The notes under the pieces were generated by a model, which did not search any database, was not told the origin of the DNA, and saw nothing but the letters and a program-made list of their open reading frames with translations. A stretch of DNA of 64,000 bases from Roseihalotalea indica (GTDB lineage Bacteria > Bacteroidota > Bacteroidia > Cytophagales > Cyclobacteriaceae), in NCBI RefSeq assembly GCF_022458895.1, contig NZ_JAINFL010000010.1:159790-223789 (forward strand). The letters run 5' to 3'. The position numbers and the translations under genes were made by a program. Below, in pieces: positions 53,165 to 61,558 of this stretch (positions within the stretch are counted from its first letter, which is position 1; every line of letters begins with the position of its first letter).

Positions 53165-53524
53165 TTATGCTAAACTTTGCCCAAAAGTCAGCAAATTATT
53201 GTCTGGGTCAGAGACTGAAAACTCCTTTTGGTTCCAAGGTTTGATTTGCAAATGTCCGTTGGGATGTATTGGGGTTTTGATGCTCAACAGTTCTTGATAA
53301 AACTGGTCAATATCATCGGTTCTAATGTATACCTGCCCATAGTTTTCCTTTGGATCAAGCTCCTTAAACTCAAAAAAATGAATTTGAATGTTATCTTTTT
53401 GCACCATTAAATAACCGTCAAAGTCTGCACTCCCAAACTCGCTAAAGCCTAACTTATTCAGGTAGAAATCTTTCGTAACTTCTTTATCTCGCATGGGTAG
53501 TTTGGGATGTATGGCGGTGAGCAT
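53165..53524 (-). CDS. VOC-family (glyoxalase/bleomycin-resistance-like) protein
   Basis: 119 residues, two beta-alpha-beta-beta-beta modules: HPKLPMRDKEVTKDFYLNKLGFSEFGSADFDGYLMVQKDNIQIHFFEF and YGQVYIRTDDIDQFYQELLS...KPWNQKEFSVSDPDNNLLTFGQSLA. Closest in style to bleomycin-binding or general antibiotic-sequestering VOC proteins of Bacteroidota, though a metal-dependent enzyme cannot be excluded. First of several short minus-strand accessory genes. Confidence 0.85.
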   Translation of the reverse strand: MLTAIHPKLPMRDKEVTKDFYLNKLGFSEFGSADFDGYLMVQKDNIQIHFFEFKELDPKENYGQVYIRTDDIDQFYQELLSIKTPIHPNGHLQIKPWNQKEFSVSDPDNNLLTFGQSLA

Positions 53525-53611
53525 GGGGGCGTATTTTTTTGTTCAACTTGTTTTACACTGGCACAAAAGTGAGGCTAATCTCTCAAATTAACATTGATTG
53601 TAATCAAGAAA

Positions 53612-54181
53612 TCAGATAACGCTTGCTCTCACTCTGCTTAAGGTTTCCGGGGCAATGCCTAAGTAGGAGGCGATATGCCTTTGCGGAAAGCGATTTATCC
53701 AATCAGGCTTTTGCGATAAAAGTTCATCGTATCGCTCAGCGGGCTTCTTGGTACGTATCGTGACTAGTTGAGCGGTAGGAATTGTCAAATGTGCGATTAA
53801 GGCATGTAGCATATGATAACAAGGATGAATGTTCATCAGCCAATGGATGTCATTTAGTGAGATTGTAGCAATAGCTGAATTTTCTAATGCTTCTATATAA
53901 CTGTTAGAAGGTTGCCTGGTCAATAAACTCTCAAGGTCTGCCACCCAGCAGTTTTCTGTAAAAAAGTTTATTGTCAAATCCCCTCGTTCTGTCTCTATGT
54001 ATAATCGCAAACCGCCGCTAACAACAAAGGTTAAGCCATTGCATAGTTGATTTGGCTTTAAAAGAAAATCCTTTTTCTTAAGTGTATTGCAAACCAGTTT
54101 ATCCGTAAATAAGCGTAGCTGTTGTTCTGAAAATGGGTAAACAGCCCGTAGCGATTTTTCTATTCCTGAAAAGTCTGTCAT
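53612..54181 (-). CDS. Crp/Fnr-family transcriptional regulator
   Basis: 189 residues. A cyclic-nucleotide-binding-like domain is at about 25-120 (FVVSGGLRLYIETERGDLTINFFTENCWVADLESLLTRQPSNSYIEALENSAIATISL). A short helix-turn-helix at the C-terminus includes RFPQRHIASYLGIAPETLSRVRA. Length and pattern match the small Crp-like group of Bacteroidota that lacks the cAMP-binding Arg/Glu pair. It lies just downstream of the cupin gene on the same strand. Confidence 0.85.
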   Translation of the reverse strand: MTDFSGIEKSLRAVYPFSEQQLRLFTDKLVCNTLKKKDFLLKPNQLCNGLTFVVSGGLRLYIETERGDLTINFFTENCWVADLESLLTRQPSNSYIEALENSAIATISLNDIHWLMNIHPCYHMLHALIAHLTIPTAQLVTIRTKKPAERYDELLSQKPDWINRFPQRHIASYLGIAPETLSRVRASVI

Positions 54182-54212
54182 TTTTATTCGTTGACTTCGT
54201 TTGTAAAATTAC

Positions 54213-54258
54213 CGTTAACGCCTCAGCGCCACGGATGGCCCGGTGTCTGGCACTTTTA
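54213..54258. repeat. GC-rich palindrome between the cupin and Crp genes
   Basis: Starts with TAACGCCT and contains nested arms; on the minus strand AGTGCCA pairs with TGGCGCT, and CGG with CCG inside. It shares its TAACGCCT core with copy B at 53151 and with the palindrome at 63086-63135. Possibly part of a family of attC-like or REP-like elements of this accessory region. Confidence 0.5.
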
Positions 54259-54347
54259 TTTCAAAAGTTAACTTTCCCGATTGAAGTAACAAACTTTCAA
54301 ATGCCTTTTCAGGGTAGCAGACTACGGTTACTATTGAATCCCTTTTT

Positions 54348-54893
54348 TTACATAGGTGGTGGGGCATCTTTGAATTTTTTATATTTCCCAATGATCCTAC
54401 CCGTTAACAAGATTACAGGAAACACTGCTTTTTGAACAACTTGTGGGATCTCCAACATACCAAATTCAGACTTGTATCGATCAAGCAAAAACGCAGCGTC
54501 AAAGATGCCTGGCTGGCCGCCATGTTCATTAGATGATTTGAAGAGTTGGGTAAGGAAATAATCTAAGTTACCGGCGGGACTAATGTACCCAGTAGAATGT
54601 AAAATATCGCTGCCAGCGTTCCAAAATTTGTGTGGCACACCCGCCTTAAATAATACCGTTTCGCCGGGGCCAGCGTATTTTTTCTCTTCTCCCCAAATTT
54701 GATAACCTAGTTTTCCTGAAATAACAGTAAAGGATTCATCCTGCTGGTAGTGCACATGCATCGGCGGACCTGCATTAGGCTTGACTTCATTTTCTCCTTC
54801 AAGATATTCAGCCCCATCTTTGACTGTAATTTTCAAGAAGGTAATTTTTTCTCCGGTGGTATTTTCAATCGTGTGTGGAAAAAGAGTGTTCAT
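54348..54893 (-). CDS. Cupin-domain protein, 181 aa
   Basis: Single cupin core: VKPNAGPPMHVHYQQDESFTVISGKLGYQIWGEEKKYAGPGETVLFKAGVPHKFWNAG supplies the metal-ligand pattern H-x-H...E...H. The C-terminal third is a helical extension (FLTQLFKSSNEHG..., then FPVILLTGRIIGKYKKFKDA) with a hydrophobic segment, common in DUF-type cupins of this phylum. Substrate unknown. Confidence 0.82.
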   Translation of the reverse strand: MNTLFPHTIENTTGEKITFLKITVKDGAEYLEGENEVKPNAGPPMHVHYQQDESFTVISGKLGYQIWGEEKKYAGPGETVLFKAGVPHKFWNAGSDILHSTGYISPAGNLDYFLTQLFKSSNEHGGQPGIFDAAFLLDRYKSEFGMLEIPQVVQKAVFPVILLTGRIIGKYKKFKDAPPPM

Positions 54894-55319
54894 ATAGTTT
54901 AGTTGAGTAGTAGGCTCCGGTCAATTGCCACCCAGCGACCTCGGCTATGCGTAGTGCCGGGTTTTTAAACACTTCACTTACGAATTGCCGATTGAGTTAT
55001 CGAGTGTTTTGACATTCATATCGGCTCTTTCGCTTGCATTGCAAAGAGCCAATGTTGCACATCGCTTTTTTCAGTTGAGATTACATAGCGACTTTCTAAT
55101 CCAACCTATTCGAATGAAAATCCCGCCTTCATACACCTCAATCATTACTGAAATGAGTCTATTTTACAATTAAAATGTAAGTCAACTGTGTCAGAATAGT
55201 ACCACACCGTTCTTCACAAATAGTAAGTCATCACGCCGTTCTGCCTTTCAGAACTAAATATATGAAAAAGTAAAATCTTCTGGACAAATTGTTAAAGGAT
55301 AGCATTGCCTTAGCGTAAA
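54894..55319. other. Intergenic stretch with palindromes
   Basis: Contains GGCTCTTT (55023-55030) with its perfect complement AAAGAGCC (55043-55050), and GC-rich sequence near 54918-54962. A 62-codon plus-strand frame (54985-55173) runs over the hairpin and has no recognisable family, so it is not called. The rest is AT-rich. Confidence 0.45.
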
Positions 55320-57752
55320 TTAATTATTGACCCGCTTTAGCTCCTCTTCCTGGCTTCTGTTCTTCTGGGCTACTTTGCCCCCAAAGCTTCGGGAATAGCT
55401 TAGTCTAAAAACTTGGTACAAGGCGGTTTCATCCCACCAATCAGATTCAGTCTTAATGTCAAAAGCCAGGTCGGTCACGGCACCTATGTAGGTGTGCACC
55501 TGGAAGGTTCTGAACACATCGGGCAGGCTCAGGGCCAAGCTTCCCTGATCGTTTTTTAGTTTCTTGGCCAGTCCCAGGTTTACTATCCCAAAGCCAGCGG
55601 TGCGGTTGCTCCCATTGTACGAGCGCAGGTTGTGCCAACCGGATAACTCCAGCTCAATATCGCCCGGCAGTGCAAAATTCTGACTAAAGTTAAAGGACTG
55701 AAACAGGTAGGTTTTAGCCGCTACTTTGGGCGTATAAGAAATTTGGTAGCTCCGGAGAGCGGTGGTGCTGCTTATCGACATTTTCCACCAACTGGTGAGC
55801 TGAAGGGGGGCATTTAGAAAGAGAGTGAGGCTCTTGCTGTAATCCAGGTTTTGGGGCGAGGAAATGCCGACATTCTGCTCCTGGTTGGTCGTGATCTGGT
55901 GCCTGAGAATGGGGTCTTTTTCATATTGAAAGCTAAGGCTGCTGCTCAGCCAGGGGATCGTATAGTCTAATTTAATCTGGTCAGTCAGAGTTGGTTTCAG
56001 GGCAGGATTGCCGGAAAAAATGAAGGTAGGATCGTTATAAAACAGATTTGAAACCAGGTCGGTATACAGTGGCCGGGTAATGCGCCGACTGAACCCCAGG
56101 TTAAAGGAGTGCCCCTCTTTTATGTCTCTGACGAAAAGCAAGGTAGGAAACAGGCCCGAGATGCGAAAAGGATCTTTTTCGGTGTTGATGTCTCTTCGCC
56201 AAAACTCATATCGCAGACCAGCGTGCAAGCTGCTTTTCTCCCCCAGCGTGAACCTGAACTGGCCGTAGGCGGCCAGTATTTTTTCTTTGCCAAGAATAAG
56301 ACTTTGAGATCGGGCGTCGGTTTGCCAGGCTCCGTTGATGAGGCTTTCAATGCCGCTATCGTTTTTGTTGTCAGAGAAACTGATTTTCCCGCCAAACTCT
56401 CCGCTTACCGATGCACCAAAAGATCGCTCGAAATCAATTTTGGCTACGCCCACCTGTATGCGGGAAAGGCTTTGCCCTCGGTTGCCAGTGGTAAAAATTT
56501 CAGAGGGTGAAGGCCGCGGCTCTCCGTTTTCGTCAAAGTAGTCGGAGTCAATGTTGGTAGGGTTATCGTTGAAATAGCTCAGCATGCTCAGATCGAGGCT
56601 TATTCGGTTGTCTTGCCAGTTTTTATCAATAAACACTGAACCTATCACGTTAGCCCGGCGACTATTACCCTCCGAGAGGCCCCTCATCGCCAGATAACCA
56701 AATTCTTCGGTATCCCAGGCTACGTTATTGTTCGACAAATTGCGGTCTTGTGCATAGGACAAAATCCAGTCCGTACCTACCGTGACACTGGTGGTCGGTC
56801 GGTATTCGGTGGTCAGATTGAGATTATGCCCGTTTTGAAAGGCCCGGTTGAAAGTGGAAAAGTCGGCTGAGCCATCGCCGCCTAAGATGGCCGGTTTAGA
56901 GGAGGTTCCAAAACCAGCAAAACCAGATCTCCGTACGTCTCTTACATAACCGTACGAACTGATGAAACTGAGCTTATTCCAGTTTTTCTGGTAATTCAAT
57001 GAAGCCGAACCCTTTTCGCCAAAACCGTACCCACCCATCACGGCAAAGCCATAACGACTCTTTTCAGCAGTGCTTTGCTGCATGACAATATTGATGATGC
57101 CCGCCCCGCCATCGGCATCATAGCGGGATGAAGGAGAAGTAATCAGTTCTACTTTTTCAATATTATCAGCCAGGGTATTTTCCAACAGGGCCATCAGTTC
57201 GGCTGGGCTCATCATGATCCTCCGCCCATTGATCATTACCGTAACGCCCGCTTGCCCGTTCAGGCTGAATTCATTGTTCTGTCGGTTGGTGATAACGCCA
57301 GGCAGCCGCTCCAGCACCTGTAGGGCATTGCTTCCTTGGGTCATTAGACTACTTTGCACATTGACTACCTTCCCGAAAGCCGTCTGTTGGACGATTTCTT
57401 TTTGGGCATTAACAATCACCTCATTCAGTGTGGTAGTCTCACCTTCCAGCGTAATCGTTCCCAGGTCGGTAGAGCCTGCTGCGGGGAGATTTATGGGTAA
57501 GTCATTCATGCTTTTATAACCAATACTGCTAATCTGTAGGTAATACGTCCCGGATGCCTGATGATCGATGAAGAACTGTCCATTTTCAGCGGTAGTAGCG
57601 CCAGCAACGAACGTACTGTCGGTAGATTGGTATAAAATTACATTGGCAAAGGGAATGCTCTGCTGCTGTTCATCTACCACGGCACCGCTTATTTGAGCAA
57701 AACCGGGCAGACTTATCAAAGGGAGGAAGGCTAAGAAATAAGACGTGTTCAT
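55320..57752 (-). CDS. TonB-dependent receptor with OMP_b-brl_3-type barrel
   Basis: 810 residues. Signal peptide (about 1-19) then a carboxypeptidase-regulatory-like domain (about 20-105: ISGAVVDEQQQSIPFANVILYQSTDSTFVAGATTAENGQF). TonB-box/plug region at about 110-240 includes TLNEVIVNAQKEIVQQTAFGKVVNVQSSLMTQGSNALQVLERLPGV and SPSSRYDADGGAGIINIVMQ. The beta-barrel is of the outer-membrane-beta-barrel-family group (FRITRPLYTDLVSNLFYNDPTFIFSGNPALKPT). This group lacks a SusD partner and is thought to transport or sense siderophores, peptides or metal complexes. It is divergent from a LytS/LytTR pair at 57948, which may control it. Confidence 0.85.
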   Translation of the reverse strand: MNTSYFLAFLPLISLPGFAQISGAVVDEQQQSIPFANVILYQSTDSTFVAGATTAENGQFFIDHQASGTYYLQISSIGYKSMNDLPINLPAAGSTDLGTITLEGETTTLNEVIVNAQKEIVQQTAFGKVVNVQSSLMTQGSNALQVLERLPGVITNRQNNEFSLNGQAGVTVMINGRRIMMSPAELMALLENTLADNIEKVELITSPSSRYDADGGAGIINIVMQQSTAEKSRYGFAVMGGYGFGEKGSASLNYQKNWNKLSFISSYGYVRDVRRSGFAGFGTSSKPAILGGDGSADFSTFNRAFQNGHNLNLTTEYRPTTSVTVGTDWILSYAQDRNLSNNNVAWDTEEFGYLAMRGLSEGNSRRANVIGSVFIDKNWQDNRISLDLSMLSYFNDNPTNIDSDYFDENGEPRPSPSEIFTTGNRGQSLSRIQVGVAKIDFERSFGASVSGEFGGKISFSDNKNDSGIESLINGAWQTDARSQSLILGKEKILAAYGQFRFTLGEKSSLHAGLRYEFWRRDINTEKDPFRISGLFPTLLFVRDIKEGHSFNLGFSRRITRPLYTDLVSNLFYNDPTFIFSGNPALKPTLTDQIKLDYTIPWLSSSLSFQYEKDPILRHQITTNQEQNVGISSPQNLDYSKSLTLFLNAPLQLTSWWKMSISSTTALRSYQISYTPKVAAKTYLFQSFNFSQNFALPGDIELELSGWHNLRSYNGSNRTAGFGIVNLGLAKKLKNDQGSLALSLPDVFRTFQVHTYIGAVTDLAFDIKTESDWWDETALYQVFRLSYSRSFGGKVAQKNRSQEEELKRVNN

Positions 57753-57923
57753 TTCGCTTTTTACACTAAGTAAAAGAGCTTCTCACCGCTTTTTAGAAGG
57801 CATTGACTTCCGGTATAAAAAACTTGATATGTGGTATTTAGACGGTGCTTTTCCGTTCATCAATTATTTCAGACCATTCGTCAATATTCTGTCGTTTAGC
57901 TGAGAATATACCTTATATTGATC

Positions 57924-57931
57924 TACGTTTG
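57924..57931 (+). promoter_or_regulatory. -7 box (TACGTTTG) of the two-component operon
   Basis: Exact TAnnTTTG match 17 bp upstream of the histidine kinase ATG. The short distance implies a near-leaderless transcript. No good -33 element was found. Confidence 0.5.
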
Positions 57932-57947
57932 ATGATTTTATGGCAGG

Positions 57948-59009
57948 ATGTACTGGTTGTATAAATATAAGATTTACCATATTCCGTTTTGGATTATTTA
58001 CCACCTCACCTGGCTGGTCATTAATACCGACAGCCTGGCTAATTCATGGGCTTACCTATTTGGCAGCGAGCCGCCGGTTAAGTTTATCGGGTATATCATT
58101 TTTCAGGCTACAGGGGCTTACTTTAATCTATACTACCTCATCCCGAAGTTTCTGTCAAAGGGGAAGTTTGGAGAATACATACTGCTACTTCTGTTGACCA
58201 TTCTGGCTTGCTCGGCCCTGATCGCCGGAGGCTATTATTTAAACGCCTACCTTTCAGAGAAGGCGTTTGTCGAGCTTTTTGGAAGAGAGCCTTCTGAGTT
58301 TATGTATTTCTTCTCAAGGCTTGCCTTACCGTCTACAGCGGCCAGCATGACCCTGGCTATGAGTGTGAAACTGGCCAAAAACTGGATTAATACTGAGCGG
58401 GAAAAACTCACCCTTCAAAAGGAGAACCTGGAAACAGAATTGAAATACCTGAAATCGCAGATTAACCCGCATTTTTTGTTCAATACCATTAATTCTATTT
58501 ATGTATTAATCCACAAAAATCCTGATCTGGCCTCTGAGTCGCTGGCTTCATTTTCTGATATGCTACGATACCAACTCTATGAGTGCAATGACCCTTTTAT
58601 TCCACTAAGAAAGGAGCTTGATTTTATTGAGGGATTTATCGAGTTGGAAAGTCTGAGGTTGCATGAAGACCAGACTGAACTGACGTTTGACATCAACCAG
58701 CAGGCGGATCAGTCGGTACAGATTGCTCCTTTTATTATTCTCCCCTTCGTAGAAAACGCTTTTAAGCATGTATCGAAAAGAAAAAATAAGGTTAACTTCA
58801 TACGGATGCAGCTGGCCGTATGTGCGGAACAGGTTATTCATCTGGAAATTGAAAATAGCCGAGGGCCGGGCAGGCCCGAACGATCATCGGGCATTGGGCT
58901 GATTAATGTAAAACGGCGGCTGCAACTGCTGTATCCCGGTAAACATGAATTGCTCATTTCAGAGACTCCGGAAACCTTTAATGTTACACTGAAACTGAAG
59001 TTAGCATGA
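57948..59009 (+). CDS. LytS/YehU-type membrane sensor histidine kinase
   Basis: 353 residues. Four hydrophobic segments are visible between about 12 and 140, the sensory membrane part. The His_kinase domain has the phosphoacceptor His175 in KSQINPHFLFNTINS, followed by the HATPase part with N box VENAFKH and G box SSGIGLINVKRRL. A typical member of the extracytoplasmic-signal kinases that pair with LytTR regulators. It overlaps the response-regulator gene by ATGA (59006-59009). Confidence 0.9.
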   Translation: MYWLYKYKIYHIPFWIIYHLTWLVINTDSLANSWAYLFGSEPPVKFIGYIIFQATGAYFNLYYLIPKFLSKGKFGEYILLLLLTILACSALIAGGYYLNAYLSEKAFVELFGREPSEFMYFFSRLALPSTAASMTLAMSVKLAKNWINTEREKLTLQKENLETELKYLKSQINPHFLFNTINSIYVLIHKNPDLASESLASFSDMLRYQLYECNDPFIPLRKELDFIEGFIELESLRLHEDQTELTFDINQQADQSVQIAPFIILPFVENAFKHVSKRKNKVNFIRMQLAVCAEQVIHLEIENSRGPGRPERSSGIGLINVKRRLQLLYPGKHELLISETPETFNVTLKLKLA

Positions 59010-59731
59010 AACTGCGATGCGTGATAGTGGATGATGAACCACTGGCCGGTGAGGGGCTGGCCCGACATGTAGCGGTGGTGGACTACCTGGAGCTAATCGG
59101 GATTGTGCAGAACCCGGTGGAGCTGGACCAACTCATGGAAACGGAAAAGCCCGATCTTATTTTTCTGGATATCGAAATGCCTTTCATGACCGGTATCGAC
59201 TTCCTGACTCTTAAATCTTCGCTTCCGCTGGTTATTCTTACGACCGCTTACCCAAATTACGCCCTGGAAGCCTTTCAGTTGGATGTGGTAGATTATCTGC
59301 TGAAACCCGTTACGTTCAATCGGTTTTTCAAGGCGGTAAAAAAAGCTCGGGAATTGTATCTTTTCAAAAATCAGGAGAAAGCGCCCGGGTCGGTTCCGCC
59401 CGAGTCAGATTACTTTTTTATCAAATGTGAAGGCAAGTATGAGAAGATAAGAACCGACGAAATCCTGTTCATCCAGTCGCTGCAAAATTATGTGGTTATT
59501 CATACTGAAAATGGAAAATACATGACGCTGATGTCGCTAAAGACCTTAGAGGAAAATCTGGATGCTGGCCAATTTATCAGGGTTCATAAATCATACATAG
59601 TGTCGGTTGCCAAGATCAATAGTTTTGAGAATACGGAGATCAGCATTGAGAATGAGCTAATCCCGATCAGCCGGTCAAACAAAGAGTGGGTGCATGAAAA
59701 GCTTCTATCCAACAAGCTCTTCTCTAAGTAG
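59006..59731 (+). CDS. LytTR-family response regulator
   Basis: 241 residues. Receiver domain at 1-120 with acidic DDEP at 9-12, phosphoacceptor Asp55 in FLDIEMP, T in LTTAYPN and K in LLKPV. LytTR DNA-binding domain at about 140-238 (FIKCEGKYEKIRTDEILFIQSLQNYVVIHTENGKYMTLMSL, VHKSYIVSVAKINSFENTEISIENELIPISRSNKE). Translationally coupled to the kinase. Possible target: the divergently transcribed TonB receptor gene. Confidence 0.93.
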   Translation: MKLRCVIVDDEPLAGEGLARHVAVVDYLELIGIVQNPVELDQLMETEKPDLIFLDIEMPFMTGIDFLTLKSSLPLVILTTAYPNYALEAFQLDVVDYLLKPVTFNRFFKAVKKARELYLFKNQEKAPGSVPPESDYFFIKCEGKYEKIRTDEILFIQSLQNYVVIHTENGKYMTLMSLKTLEENLDAGQFIRVHKSYIVSVAKINSFENTEISIENELIPISRSNKEWVHEKLLSNKLFSK

Positions 59732-59852
59732 CGTTTTTGAGATAGTTGCCTTACTCGAGACTGCCCAAAAATTTATAACAACGAGCACATTCTCAGAAAT
59801 GGTTACCCGAGGTGGACTATACATGATAGGCGACACCACATGCAGCTATCTG

Positions 59853-59890
59853 TTTTAGTGGCAGTTACATAGTGTTGCCAGCCACTAAAA
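59853..59890. terminator. Hairpin overlapping the stop codon of the lipoprotein gene
   Basis: TTTTAGTGGC (59853-59862) and GCCACTAAAA (59881-59890) are perfect 10-bp arms with an 18-nt loop. The right arm overlaps the stop codon of the leftward lipoprotein gene; arm ends provide short T runs on both strands. Probably a terminator, possibly serving both converging transcripts. Confidence 0.7.
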
Positions 59891-60508
59891 TTCCCTAAGA
59901 AGTAATTTAACTTTAAATTTGCCAGCGTTTAATTCAGTATCACCATTATCACACATTGAGTTGTACCTTACATTAAACTCCCCAATTAAATCCATTGCAT
60001 CTTCACCGTTTTCGTCCGTATAATATCTTTTTTGAGTAATCTTAAAATAATTGGCAAAGGTTGTATCTAGTAATGCCGAACAAAATGTCTGATCGTCTTC
60101 ATGAAAATATGTGCTAATGGATATATTGTTTTCTTCAAACAAATTGCCTGTAGGAATATAACTTTGAAAATCTGAAGGGTTCTTGAGGTGATATGTTCCT
60201 GAATCCACATTGAATTCTTCTGCTGAAAGCAACATACTCAGGTTAAAACTGCTTAGTTGGGTTATATGACTGTCTGTGGGGCTAGGAAAAGAGTTTAATA
60301 TCTCAAATCCTACCGAGACCGAGTCACCATTCTTAATACCATTGCCAGTGATTGCTTTTGGGGCAATCTGCCCCAAAGATATATCATTAGTGTTACCATC
60401 AGACTTATTAAGTTGAAATTCAATGTAGTAAGCATTCATCTCTCCTTCATGGTTTTTACAAGAAATCAACATGAACACTAAGATTGCAGGAAAGAGTAAT
60501 TTTTTCAT
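59885..60508 (-). CDS. Hypothetical lipoprotein, 207 aa
   Basis: Lipobox LISC at about 14-17 after MKKLLFPAILVFM. The mature part is beta-rich with conserved-looking cysteines (FCSALLD, NSMCDNG) and no recognised family. Single gene; its stop codon is inside a perfect hairpin. Confidence 0.7.
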   Translation of the reverse strand: MKKLLFPAILVFMLISCKNHEGEMNAYYIEFQLNKSDGNTNDISLGQIAPKAITGNGIKNGDSVSVGFEILNSFPSPTDSHITQLSSFNLSMLLSAEEFNVDSGTYHLKNPSDFQSYIPTGNLFEENNISISTYFHEDDQTFCSALLDTTFANYFKITQKRYYTDENGEDAMDLIGEFNVRYNSMCDNGDTELNAGKFKVKLLLREF

Positions 60509-60742
60509 ATTTCAATGATCATATTATAACATATCCAATTTGCAGTCTACCTAAATTTTTTTACTTAAACCTTTTACAATATAAGCTAATCTTTTTATCT
60601 CAGAGGTTGGTAACGGCTAGAGCAGGCGTCGTGGCGACTTTGAGGCTGTTTTCTGCCGGATTTTGTTTTCGGACTTGTTAGCATTGATGCTTCAATCACT
60701 CATTTACCAGCAGTGGCATTTGCTCTTTGTTAGTGCCAGGCT
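60509..60742. other. Intergenic stretch with a GC-rich attC-like palindrome
   Basis: At about 60603-60680 the sequence begins TAACGGCT and ends GTTAGC, with GC-rich inner segments, and at 60690-60735 the arms GGCA/TGCC flank a short hairpin. On the minus strand this is the 3' side of the broken toxin gene. No gene is seen. Confidence 0.4.
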
Positions 60743-61108
60743 TTACTTTTCCTTTTTTATAAATGTCGCAGAATCCTGATCTAATTCAATCATAAACCCA
60801 CCATTTGAATCCAATCTTTGAATTGCTTGTAGGTTTTCAGAAACTACATCTATTAAAACCGAAGTAGACATATTGCCAAGATTAATTTTCACTAATTTCT
60901 TCGGTGTATTGCTGATCAGGAAACTATTTCTAAAATCAGCATCTTTTGTCAGGACAATTAGATCATTATCATCTGCATAGGTACAAATATCCCCATCTTT
61001 TGTATGCTACTTATCTAAAATCTCATTTACATGAATTGCTTCAAATCTTGCCGATCTGAGATAATTAGCTATTTTGTAGGATATATGAACATCGCAGAGA
61101 AACCTCAT
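60743..61108 (-). pseudogene. DUF5615 (PIN-like) toxin gene broken by a single amber codon
   Basis: Translating leftward from ATG 61108 gives MRFLCDVHISYKIANYLRSA, RFEAIHVNEILDK, then TAG at 61007-61009 (codon 34), and continues in the same frame as HTKDGDICTYADDNDLIVLTKDADFRNSF...KKEK to a TAA at 60743-60745. This is the DUF5615 toxin pattern, a PIN-like RNase: Asp6 near the N-terminus and T-K-D-x-D-F in the middle. In the family the residue at the stop is often Trp (KWHTKD), so TGG to TAG is the simplest explanation. The ATG overlaps the stop of the antitoxin gene by one base (TAATG). The rest of the frame is intact, so the event is recent, or the stop is read through. Confidence 0.75.
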
Positions 61109-61335
61109 TAAGCAACTTCTTTGATATTGTGTCCAGAAAGAGAAAGCTTTGCATATTGCAAGCAGGCGAATATGTCTTCTTTTTCCAACTCAGGATGATC
61201 TTCTAAAATTTCTTCAATGTTCATTCCAGCTCCAAGCATATCAATAACTACTTCTACAGGCCATCTCATGCTCCGGACACATGGTTTACCATGACATATT
61301 TGAGGATCTATTGTAATTCTGCTGAGTAAGTTCAT
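61108..61335 (-). CDS. DUF433-family antitoxin
   Basis: 75 residues from ATG 61335 (an ATG at 61359 adds 8 residues not found in the family). MNLLSRITIDPQICHGKPCVRSMRWPVEVVIDMLGAGMNIEEILEDHPELEKEDIFACLQYA is the DUF433 pattern, with a winged-helix-like DNA-binding end. The family forms type II toxin-antitoxin pairs with DUF5615 toxins, and the overlap with the toxin pseudogene fits. Confidence 0.88.
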   Translation of the reverse strand: MNLLSRITIDPQICHGKPCVRSMRWPVEVVIDMLGAGMNIEEILEDHPELEKEDIFACLQYAKLSLSGHNIKEVA

Positions 61336-61558
61336 GCTTATCGTGTTTAACTTTATCAAAGGTACGAATTTTTCTAGCCTTAGTTAATTATCAGCTTGGC
61401 ACTAATATAGGGATGGTGCATAGCGGTTATCTCCTATATAGTCGCAATATAGTAAGTTGGTGACTTAACTGTAAGAGAGTTCTGAATACTACTTTGTTTT
61501 TCAGAGATAACTTATAATAATAAAACCATCTTTAGTAGTCATAAAGTTGGCGCCTTCA

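Noticed and set aside
54985..55173. Plus-strand frame of 62 codons
   Set aside because: Crosses a perfect hairpin, has no family resemblance and lies in an intergenic stretch with palindromes.
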